Positions 33,272 to 39,892 of a stretch of DNA of 64,000 nucleotides are shown here, piece by piece (position 1 is the first letter of the stretch; every line of letters starts with the position of its first letter). The stretch spans positions 1,254,501 through 1,318,500 of the forward strand of contig NZ_JABXYT010000001.1 in the NCBI RefSeq assembly GCF_013394775.1, written 5' to 3'. The notes beneath the pieces are model-generated. The model was not told where the DNA came from and ran no database searches. It was given only the letters and a program-made list of their open reading frames with translations. Source of the DNA: Oribacterium sp. oral taxon 102 (GTDB lineage: Bacteria > Bacillota > Clostridia > Lachnospirales > Lachnospiraceae). The translations under genes and the position numbers were made by a program.

Positions 33272-33943
33272 ATGTGGAAGACCATCGAAACGCATATAAA
33301 GGATCCGGGAAGCGCGATCACCCATTTTATCGGCTTGCTTCTGGCAGTCGCCGCGGCGGTTCCGCTTCTGTATCTGGCGGCGCGGGCGCCGGGACGTATC
33401 TACCTGATTTCCCTCGCGATTTACGCGGGAAGCATGATCCTTCTCTACCTCGCAAGCACGCTCTATCATTCTCTGAACCGTTCGAAGCGTGTCAATACGG
33501 CGCTCAAGAAGTTTGATCACATGATGATCGCCGTGCTGATCGCCGGGAGCTATACGCCGATCTGCCTGCTCGTACTCCGGGGTAAACTTGGGTTTCTGCT
33601 GCTCGGTGTCATCTGGGGGCTCGCCCTGCTCGGCATTCTCATCAAAGCGTTCTGGGTTTACTGTCCGCGCTGGGTTTCCTCTCTGCTCTATATCGGGATG
33701 GGCTGGGCATGCGTACTCGCTTTCTCTCCGCTTCGGCATGCGCTTCGTCCGGATGAGTTCGGCTGGCTGCTTGCGGGCGGGATCATCTATACCGCGGGCG
33801 GAGTGATCTATGCGCTGAAATGTCCGATTTTCAACAGCAGGCATCGCTACTTTGGTTCCCATGAGATCTTTCACCTCTTCGTGATGGGCGGGAGCGCCTG
33901 CCATTTTATCTTGATGTACTCTCTGCTTCCGTTTTCCCGCTGA
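33272..33943 (+). CDS. Hemolysin III (PAQR-related) family membrane protein
   Basis: A 223-residue protein with seven hydrophobic helices, of the Hly-III/YqfA/YplQ family related to PAQR receptors. Conserved pieces are GSAITHFIGLLLA, YLASTLYHSL, FDHMMIAVLIAGSYTP and a final HLFVMGGSACHF, which hold the Ser, Asp and His residues proposed as a metal site. The name comes from a haemolysis assay; many members affect membrane lipid or fluidity. AAGGAAAGGAGC precedes the ATG. The large palindrome at its promoter implies tight, specific regulation. Confidence 0.9.
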   Translation: MWKTIETHIKDPGSAITHFIGLLLAVAAAVPLLYLAARAPGRIYLISLAIYAGSMILLYLASTLYHSLNRSKRVNTALKKFDHMMIAVLIAGSYTPICLLVLRGKLGFLLLGVIWGLALLGILIKAFWVYCPRWVSSLLYIGMGWACVLAFSPLRHALRPDEFGWLLAGGIIYTAGGVIYALKCPIFNSRHRYFGSHEIFHLFVMGGSACHFILMYSLLPFSR

Positions 33944-34069
33944 GCGCCTGCGCAGTTCTTTATACTTGCTGCTCTGTTCAGATAGCAGACTGTCCGCCCT
34001 TATAAGTATGGAGATCGTCCTGTCGCAGGACAGGGGGGACTCGTACAGTAAAAGACCGGCAAGTGCAGC

Positions 34070-34098
34070 TTGCCAAATAGAGCCGTTCGGGGTAAAAT
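34070..34098 (+). promoter_or_regulatory. Promoter of the NlpC/P60 hydrolase gene
   Basis: TTGCCA, 17 bases, TAAAAT, 84 bases upstream of the start codon. A small hairpin (GTCCTG/CAGGAC near 34018-34032) lies further upstream. Confidence 0.65.
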
Positions 34099-34181
34099 GA
34101 CGGGGAATCTGCCGGAGGAGTAGCGTGCATTGACTGCTTCGGGAAAAGCGTCTGGATAGAAGGAGGACGGCGGGACGACAG

Positions 34182-36080
34182 ATGGCAAGGCTGGAAATCG
34201 AGGACTATAACGAGCTGGAGGAGAAACGGCGGCCGGAGGCGGGCAGGTCTGCAAAAAATGATATGAAAACAGGCGGAGCGCCGGATCCTGCGGCATCCAT
34301 CGGCTTGGAGAGAGAGGAAGCTGCAGAAAACGACATAGAACCGGAGGAAGAACCGGATTTCGCCTCTTCGCCGCCTTTGGAGGTGGAGTCGCCTGTGAAG
34401 GGGGAAATGCTGTCGGACGGGGAGGCGGCGCTGCAGGAGAGGCTCGCGGCGGAGCTTCAAAGGAAGCGGGAGAGAAGGAGCCGGAGACCCATGCAGCGGA
34501 ATCTCCGGCTCGGGCTCGCCGCAGCGGTGCTGCTCTGCCTGCTGCTGTTCGCGGGACTTTCGCTTCGCGCCGGGAAGCTGCGCCGTCTCACGCAGGACGG
34601 ACGGCAGACCGCCTCTGCAAGCGTCGTGAATGAGACGGAAAGCGAAGAGAGTATGGAGAGCGGCCCCTCTGAGGAGGAGCTTCGCGTACAGGAGGCAATC
34701 GCCTCCTATACGAATCTCGGGATCGTACAGTGCAGCTCCTATATCAACCTCCGCTCCGCCCCGGATCAGAGGGATCTCAGCAATATCAGAGGGATGCTCA
34801 GGAACGGCGCGGCGGTAGAGATCCTCGAAGAGAATGTCGAGGGCGCTGCGGGCTGGATGTATGTGCGCTCCGGCGGGATGGAGGGCTATGTCGCCGGCAG
34901 CTATCTCCTCCGGGGAGAGGAGGCGGCCGCGGCGGTTCCCGGGCTCATCCGGCTGCGTGCGACTGTACTCGCGGATAAGCTCCGGCTTCGGAGCGCTCCG
35001 GAGCTTACAGACGGCAATACCATCGGCTCCGCCGCGAAGGGAGAGCGCTATGAGGTGCTCGAGCAGGTCGGTACGGACTGGGTGAGGGTCAGGACGGACA
35101 ATCTCGATTCCGCGGAGGATGCCTATATGTCCGCGCTCCCGGAGAATACACGGCTTTCCTACGGACTGGACGAGGCGCGATCTCTGGATCTTCGGCGGAA
35201 GGTGCTGAACAGCTATGACAGGCTCGGCGTATCCAAGGCAGCGGACTATGTCAACATCAGGAAGACGAAGGACACGAGCGGCATCGGCAATATCATCGGC
35301 AAGTTTCCGGGCTACGCGGCGGCGAATATACTCGGAGAGGAGGACGGCTGGTATCGGATCAGCTCCGGCAAGGTCACGGGCTATGTGAAGGCGGACTTCA
35401 TCGCTACAGGGAAGGAGGCGGAGCAGCTCGCCGTGAATCATGCGAGCGTGATGGCAATCGTGAACACCGATGCGCTGAACGTGCGGGCGGAGCCGACAAC
35501 GGACTCTGCGGCATGGACCAGGATCGTCAGAGATCAGCGCTACAATGTCATAAACCAGCTCGACGGCTGGGTGCAGCTCGATCTCGATACGGGCGACGAT
35601 GAGGACAGTGAGCAGGGGGCGTATGTTTCGACCAGAGACCGGAATGTCACGGTCATGTACGCGCTGCAGGAGGCGATCGAGTACTATCCGGCAGTGGAGG
35701 CAGCGAACGCAGCGATGGCACGCCGGAATGAAATCGTAAATTTTGCCTGTCAGTTCGTCGGGAACCCCTATGTATGGGGCGGCACTTCTCTCACGAAGGG
35801 TGCGGACTGCTCCGGCTTCGTGCTGTCGGTGCTCCGTCATTTCAATATCAGCGTACCGCGGACTTCCCGGGCGCAGGCGGGTTCCGGCAGGAAGGTCACG
35901 AGTGAGACGATGAAGCCGGGGGATCTGGTATTCTATGCCAACCGCTCCGGCAGGATCAATCATGTCGGGATCTATATCGGGAACGGGCAGGTCGTTAACG
36001 CCGCCTCCCGTCGTTCCGGCATCAAAATCGCGCGCTGGAATTATAGAACGCCGGTAGCCATTCGGAATGTCATCGACTAA
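34182..36080 (+). CDS. Membrane-anchored SH3-repeat NlpC/P60 peptidoglycan hydrolase
   Basis: A 632-residue cell-wall enzyme. Residues 1-108 are charged and probably cytoplasmic, 110-128 form one transmembrane helix, then come at least three or four bacterial SH3 domains (near 180-245, 260-330, 345-410, 420-480) marked by YINLRSAP, DKLRLRSAPE, DYVNIRKT and DALNVRAEP. The C-terminal 115 residues are an NlpC/P60 endopeptidase with catalytic Cys in GADCSGFV, His in NHVGIYIGNG and a third polar residue in the following strand. It should cut peptide stems in peptidoglycan outside the cell. AGGAGG lies a long 15 bases before the ATG, so the start is less certain than the gene. Confidence 0.91.
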   Translation: MARLEIEDYNELEEKRRPEAGRSAKNDMKTGGAPDPAASIGLEREEAAENDIEPEEEPDFASSPPLEVESPVKGEMLSDGEAALQERLAAELQRKRERRSRRPMQRNLRLGLAAAVLLCLLLFAGLSLRAGKLRRLTQDGRQTASASVVNETESEESMESGPSEEELRVQEAIASYTNLGIVQCSSYINLRSAPDQRDLSNIRGMLRNGAAVEILEENVEGAAGWMYVRSGGMEGYVAGSYLLRGEEAAAAVPGLIRLRATVLADKLRLRSAPELTDGNTIGSAAKGERYEVLEQVGTDWVRVRTDNLDSAEDAYMSALPENTRLSYGLDEARSLDLRRKVLNSYDRLGVSKAADYVNIRKTKDTSGIGNIIGKFPGYAAANILGEEDGWYRISSGKVTGYVKADFIATGKEAEQLAVNHASVMAIVNTDALNVRAEPTTDSAAWTRIVRDQRYNVINQLDGWVQLDLDTGDDEDSEQGAYVSTRDRNVTVMYALQEAIEYYPAVEAANAAMARRNEIVNFACQFVGNPYVWGGTSLTKGADCSGFVLSVLRHFNISVPRTSRAQAGSGRKVTSETMKPGDLVFYANRSGRINHVGIYIGNGQVVNAASRRSGIKIARWNYRTPVAIRNVID

Positions 36081-36092
36081 AGGGAGGAGAAT

Positions 36093-36974
36093 ATGCCAAA
36101 TTTTACCATCAGCTGTGAATCCACGGTGGATCTGAATCACGCATGGGCGGAGCGGAGGGGAATCAAGCTCGCCTACTTCCACTATTATCTGGACGAGACC
36201 GAATATCTGGACGATTTCTTTCGTTCGATGCAGCCGCATGAGCTCTACCGGCGAATGCTGGACGGCGCGGAGACCAGAACCTCACAGGTTAATGCAGAGG
36301 AGTACGAGCGGCTCTTCCGGGAGGAGCTCGAGCAGGGGCGGGATGTCCTGCACATTACCCTTTCCAGTGGGATTTCCGGGACGATCAATTCCGCCCGCAT
36401 CGCTGCGGAGACGCTGGGAGAGGAGTTTCCGGAGCGGAGAATATATGTCGTCGATTCTCTCTGTGCCTCCTCCGGCTATGGCCTGCTCGTGGATATCGCC
36501 GCGGATCTCCGGGACAGCGGGAGGGAGCTTGACAGCCTCCGGGACGAGCTCGAGGAGCGGAAGCATTGCATTCAGAGCTGGTTCTTCACATCGGATCTCA
36601 CCTTCTTTATCCGCGGGGGGCGGGTATCGAAGACTGCCGGCTTCGTAGGCAGGGTCCTGAATATCTGTCCGCTTCTGCGGGTCGCCGCGGATGGGAGCCT
36701 GAAGCCGGTGGAGAAGCTTCGGGGCAAGAAGAGGACGATGGAAAGGATGCTGCAGAAGATAGAGAGCCTCAGTTCGGAGGGCGCGGACTTCAGCGGCAGA
36801 TGCTGTATCAGCCACTCGGACTGCATTCAGGATGCGGAGGCGCTGCGGGAACGGATCTTCGCACGCTTCCCGCGGGTGAAGTGTGTCGAGATCTATCCGA
36901 TCGGGACGACGATCGGCTGTCACACCGGTCCCGGAACGGTTGCAATGTTTTTCGAGGGGAAGAGGAGAGCGTGA
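36093..36974 (+). CDS. DegV family fatty-acid-binding protein
   Basis: A 293-residue DegV-fold protein, a two-domain alpha/beta protein that binds long-chain fatty acids, acting in some species as FakB for fatty acid kinase. N-terminal CESTVDL, the fatty-acid carboxylate-binding SSGISGTINSA, RIYVVDSLCASSGYGLLV and the C-terminal IGTTIGCHTGPGTVAMFF are all typical. Firmicutes usually have several paralogues. GGGAGGAG precedes the ATG and the gene begins 12 bases after the NlpC gene; its stop codon overlaps the next start (TGATG). Confidence 0.92.
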   Translation: MPNFTISCESTVDLNHAWAERRGIKLAYFHYYLDETEYLDDFFRSMQPHELYRRMLDGAETRTSQVNAEEYERLFREELEQGRDVLHITLSSGISGTINSARIAAETLGEEFPERRIYVVDSLCASSGYGLLVDIAADLRDSGRELDSLRDELEERKHCIQSWFFTSDLTFFIRGGRVSKTAGFVGRVLNICPLLRVAADGSLKPVEKLRGKKRTMERMLQKIESLSSEGADFSGRCCISHSDCIQDAEALRERIFARFPRVKCVEIYPIGTTIGCHTGPGTVAMFFEGKRRA

Positions 36975-37639
36975 TGCGGGGACGAGGTCTTTTTCGGGAG
37001 CGGCGCAGCCAGGATTGGAGGAGCTTGCTCCGTGCGCGTCGTTATGGGGCGGTGCTCCTCTACATTCCGGCGTATCTCCTGTGCTTCGGTCTGCTGGAGC
37101 GTTTTCCGCAGGCGGAGTTTCATCTGATCCGCTGTCCGCTGGATCGTCTGATTCCGACGATTCCGGCTTTTTTTCTGCCCTATGCCTTCTGGTGGTTCTT
37201 TTTTCCGGCGAGTATCTTCTATTTTTATTTCTTTGAGAAAAAGAAAGATTTTCTGAAGCTCTGCTTCCTGATTTTCACAGGCTACACCGTCTGTCTGCTC
37301 TGCTATGTCCTGTATCCGAATGGGATTGATATCCGGGAGCCGCTTCCGGGAAGAGATCTCTGTTCCCGGGCGATTCTCCTGCTTCGGCGCATCGACACCC
37401 CGCAGCACGTCTGCCCGAGCATGCACGTTTCCAGTACGGCGGCAATCTGCTTCTCGGTGCGGGATCTCCGGCATGTTCCGGCGAGACAGCGGGAGGCGGT
37501 TTATCTGAGCGGCATCCTCATTGTGCTCTCGACTCTGTTCATCAAGCAGCATTCGATCGTAGACGTCGTTTGGGGAGTTCTGCTCAGTCTGCTGCTCGAT
37601 CTGCTCTGGGAGGGCTTCCTTGAGAAAAAAATACACTGA
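36974..37639 (+). CDS. PAP2-superfamily lipid phosphatase-like membrane protein
   Basis: A 221-residue membrane protein with about six hydrophobic helices. The phosphatase-type motifs are CPSMHVSS (the PSGH-like block) and FIKQHSIVDVVWG (catalytic His and Asp); the K-x6-RP block is weak. PAP2 members dephosphorylate phosphatidate or undecaprenyl pyrophosphate, or act as phosphotransferases. Its ATG overlaps the degV stop by one base, so the two are coupled; a lipid-related theme with DegV is plausible. The frame is open much further upstream inside degV, but that part is a shadow. Confidence 0.83.
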   Translation: MRGRGLFRERRSQDWRSLLRARRYGAVLLYIPAYLLCFGLLERFPQAEFHLIRCPLDRLIPTIPAFFLPYAFWWFFFPASIFYFYFFEKKKDFLKLCFLIFTGYTVCLLCYVLYPNGIDIREPLPGRDLCSRAILLLRRIDTPQHVCPSMHVSSTAAICFSVRDLRHVPARQREAVYLSGILIVLSTLFIKQHSIVDVVWGVLLSLLLDLLWEGFLEKKIH

Positions 37640-37675
37640 TTTCTGCGTTTTTTGGAATTTTTTTTCACAAATCGG

Positions 37676-37704
37676 TTGAAATCGGAGGCGGAAAATACTA
37701 AAAT
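37676..37704 (+). promoter_or_regulatory. Promoter of the cytidylate-kinase-like gene
   Basis: TTGAAA, 17 bases, TAAAAT, 41 bases upstream of the start codon and after a T-rich stretch that may end the preceding transcript. Confidence 0.7.
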
Positions 37705-37744
37705 AAAAGTAAGAAAAGTTCTCATACAGCGGAGGAGGTAGCTT

Positions 37745-38347
37745 ATGAAGCCGGGAATTATTACGATCTCAAGAGAATTCGGAAGCGGCGGGCGTGAAGT
37801 CGGGGAGAAGCTGGCGAATAGGCTGGGTGTCCCGTTCTATGACAGGGAAATCATCACAGAGACGGCATACAAGACCGGATTCGCGGAGGAGTATGTCAAG
37901 AAGCAGGGGGAGTACGCTTCGGCACGGAACTGGTTCGAGTATTCCTTCTCCGCGCGGAGCTCGAGCTTTGGGATGAGTCCGGAGGACTATCTCTGGAGCA
38001 AGCAGCGGGAGGTGATCCTCGATCTTTCGAGGAAGGGACCCTGCGTCATCGTCGGCAGATGCGCGGACTACATCCTCCGGGAGCGGAAGGATGTGCTGAA
38101 TGTCTTCATTCATGCGAGCGTCGAGAAGCGGAAACGGCGGATCACGGAGGTCTACAAGGAGGCGGAGCACAGCGATCGGATGCTGCGGGATATTGACAAG
38201 AAGCGCTCCTTCAATTACAAGTATTACACGGAGCAAACCTGGGGAAAATCGCAGAACTACGATATCACGCTGGATTCCGGAACACTGGGTATCGACTGCT
38301 GTGTGGATATCCTGCTGGAGCTCTGCGGCAGGGACATCGAGAAATAA
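37745..38347 (+). CDS. Cytidylate kinase-like family protein
   Basis: A 200-residue P-loop protein of the cytidylate-kinase-like family common in Clostridia. It begins ITISREFGSGGREVGEKLA, with the phosphate-binding GSGGR replacing the usual GxxxxGK(S/T), and continues VPFYDREIITETA and CVIVGRCADYILRER, with an arginine-rich lid (EKRKRRITEV). True Cmk is a distinct protein, so the substrate is open; these proteins are often fused to or near regulatory genes. GGAGGAGG-type site before the ATG and its own promoter. A terminator follows at 38365-38397. Confidence 0.88.
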   Translation: MKPGIITISREFGSGGREVGEKLANRLGVPFYDREIITETAYKTGFAEEYVKKQGEYASARNWFEYSFSARSSSFGMSPEDYLWSKQREVILDLSRKGPCVIVGRCADYILRERKDVLNVFIHASVEKRKRRITEVYKEAEHSDRMLRDIDKKRSFNYKYYTEQTWGKSQNYDITLDSGTLGIDCCVDILLELCGRDIEK

Positions 38348-38364
38348 AACGTATCGGAGACCTG

Positions 38365-38397
38365 GGGGAGATAGGGGAAGCCTGTCTCTCCTTTCTT
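38365..38397 (+). terminator. Intrinsic terminator after the cytidylate-kinase-like gene
   Basis: GGGAGATAGG against CCTGTCTCTC (with G-T pairs), loop GGAAG, then CTTTCTT. Confidence 0.6.
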
Positions 38398-38434
38398 AGA
38401 ATGCGGCGTGGAAGCACGCAGAAGGGGGGAGAGG

Positions 38435-39892
38435 ATGAAGAGAAAGAAGGCATTGGGGACGGCGCTGGTTTTTCTCACGACCCTGCAGCTTGCCATGTGC
38501 TGCTACTACAATGTGAAGCAGGTGAGAGAAGAGAAGGAACCGGTGAATCTCAGTCTCTGGACCTATTACAGCGGTGCACAGCTGGAGAGGTTCAACGAGC
38601 TGGTACAGGAGTTCAATGACGGCTATGGCAGCGGGCACGGCATCGTGGTGGAGGCGTCGAGCGAGGGGGATATCGAGACACTGACAGAGAAGCTCCGCGC
38701 GTCGGTGGAGAAGCGCGCCGGCGCGCCGGCGCTGCCGGATATCTTCTCCTGCTATACGGACAATGTCTATGCGCTGGATGATCTGGGACTGATCGAGGAT
38801 CTCGCGCCCTACTTCACGGAGCAGGAGAGGGAGGAGTATGTTCCGGGCTACCTTGACGAGGGGGATCTGTATAATGACGGCTCGCTGAAGGTTTTTCCGG
38901 TGGCGAAGGCGACGGAGCTCCTGATGCTGAATCGGACGGACTGGGAGCGCTTCTCCGAAGCCTGTGATGTGGAGCTGTCCGAGCTTTCCACACTGGAGGG
39001 ACTTACGAGAACCGCGCGGATCTATTACGAGTGGACGGACAGCCTGACGGAGACAGCGGGGGATGGCAGGGCATTCTTCGGCAGGGATGCGCTTGCAAAC
39101 TATATGCTCGTCGGGGCGAAGCAGCTTGGCGTGGATCTCGTGAATGTGGGCACGGACGGGAAGCTGCAGCTGAATTTCCCGCGCAGGGTCGCGCGGGAGC
39201 TCTGGGACAACTACTATATTCCGTATATCCGAGGCTATTTCTGCGCGAACGGACGCTTCCGAAGCGATGATGTCAAGAGCGGAGATGCCCTCTGCTATGT
39301 GGGATCCTCCTCCAGCGCGTCCTTCTTCCCGACGGAGGTGATACGGAGCAGCAGCGAGAAGTATCCGATCGAGATGCTGGCGATGGAGGCACCTCGCTTT
39401 CGGGACGGAGAGGCATACGCGGTGCAGCAGGGCGCGGGGATGGCAGTGCTGAAGGGCAGCGAACGGAGGATAGAGGCGTGCGTGGAGTTTCTCAGATGGT
39501 TTACCAAGGAGGAGAATAATATCCGCTTCTCCGTCGGCTCCGGCTATCTGCCGGTGAAGCGGGCGGCGAACGATATGGAGGAGATCCGCAGCGCGATAAA
39601 AAACGGAGATAAGGTTTCCGACAGCGTCCGGAGTTCCATCGATACTGTGCGGCACTGCGCGCTGTACAGCGTGAAGGGGCGGGTCCACCGGATTCGGGGG
39701 ATCCTTCAGGATAATATGCAGACGGTTGCGGACAGAGACCGGAGGGTTGTGCTGCAGCGGCAGCAGAGGGGGCAGAATTTGAGGGAAGCCGCAGCAGATT
39801 TCGAGTCGGAGCGGTATTTCGGTATATGGTACGCAGGGATCATGGCAGAGCTTACGGAAGCGGTACAGGCGGCGAATGAAGGGTGGGAATGA
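38435..39892 (+). CDS. Extracellular solute-binding protein (sugar type) coupled to a c-di-GMP gene
   Basis: A 485-residue protein like family 1 ABC solute-binding proteins: SLWTYYSGAQLERFNELVQEFND near the N-terminus is the usual opening, with later LPDIFSCYTDNVYALDDLGLIEDL and a sugar-binding-like GAGMAVLKGSERRIEACVEFLRWFT. The N-terminus has a hydrophobic segment ending LQLAMCC, a poor lipobox, so lipidation or an uncleaved anchor are both possible. No permease or ATPase gene is nearby. Instead its stop overlaps the GGDEF-EAL gene (ATGA), suggesting it acts as a co-sensor. The ATG at 38435 follows GGGGGGAGAGG. Confidence 0.85.
   Translation: MKRKKALGTALVFLTTLQLAMCCYYNVKQVREEKEPVNLSLWTYYSGAQLERFNELVQEFNDGYGSGHGIVVEASSEGDIETLTEKLRASVEKRAGAPALPDIFSCYTDNVYALDDLGLIEDLAPYFTEQEREEYVPGYLDEGDLYNDGSLKVFPVAKATELLMLNRTDWERFSEACDVELSELSTLEGLTRTARIYYEWTDSLTETAGDGRAFFGRDALANYMLVGAKQLGVDLVNVGTDGKLQLNFPRRVARELWDNYYIPYIRGYFCANGRFRSDDVKSGDALCYVGSSSSASFFPTEVIRSSSEKYPIEMLAMEAPRFRDGEAYAVQQGAGMAVLKGSERRIEACVEFLRWFTKEENNIRFSVGSGYLPVKRAANDMEEIRSAIKNGDKVSDSVRSSIDTVRHCALYSVKGRVHRIRGILQDNMQTVADRDRRVVLQRQQRGQNLREAAADFESERYFGIWYAGIMAELTEAVQAANEGWE

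Noticed and set aside
34010..34100. A c-di-AMP (ydaO) riboswitch ahead of the NlpC/P60 gene
   Set aside because: Such riboswitches often precede wall hydrolases, but the conserved ydaO blocks are absent and the promoter at 34070-34098 lies downstream of the hairpin, leaving a leader of about 78 bases, too short for that aptamer.
33978..36239. A 753-codon open frame on the minus strand opposite the NlpC/P60 gene
   Set aside because: It is a mirror of the GC-biased codon pattern of the real gene. The plus-strand protein has clear SH3 and NlpC/P60 motifs, while the antisense product is Arg/Pro/Leu-rich with no domain and no ribosome-binding site. The same applies to the long antisense frames over rhaA, GH28, lysA, the GGDEF-EAL gene and the hydrogenase flavoprotein.
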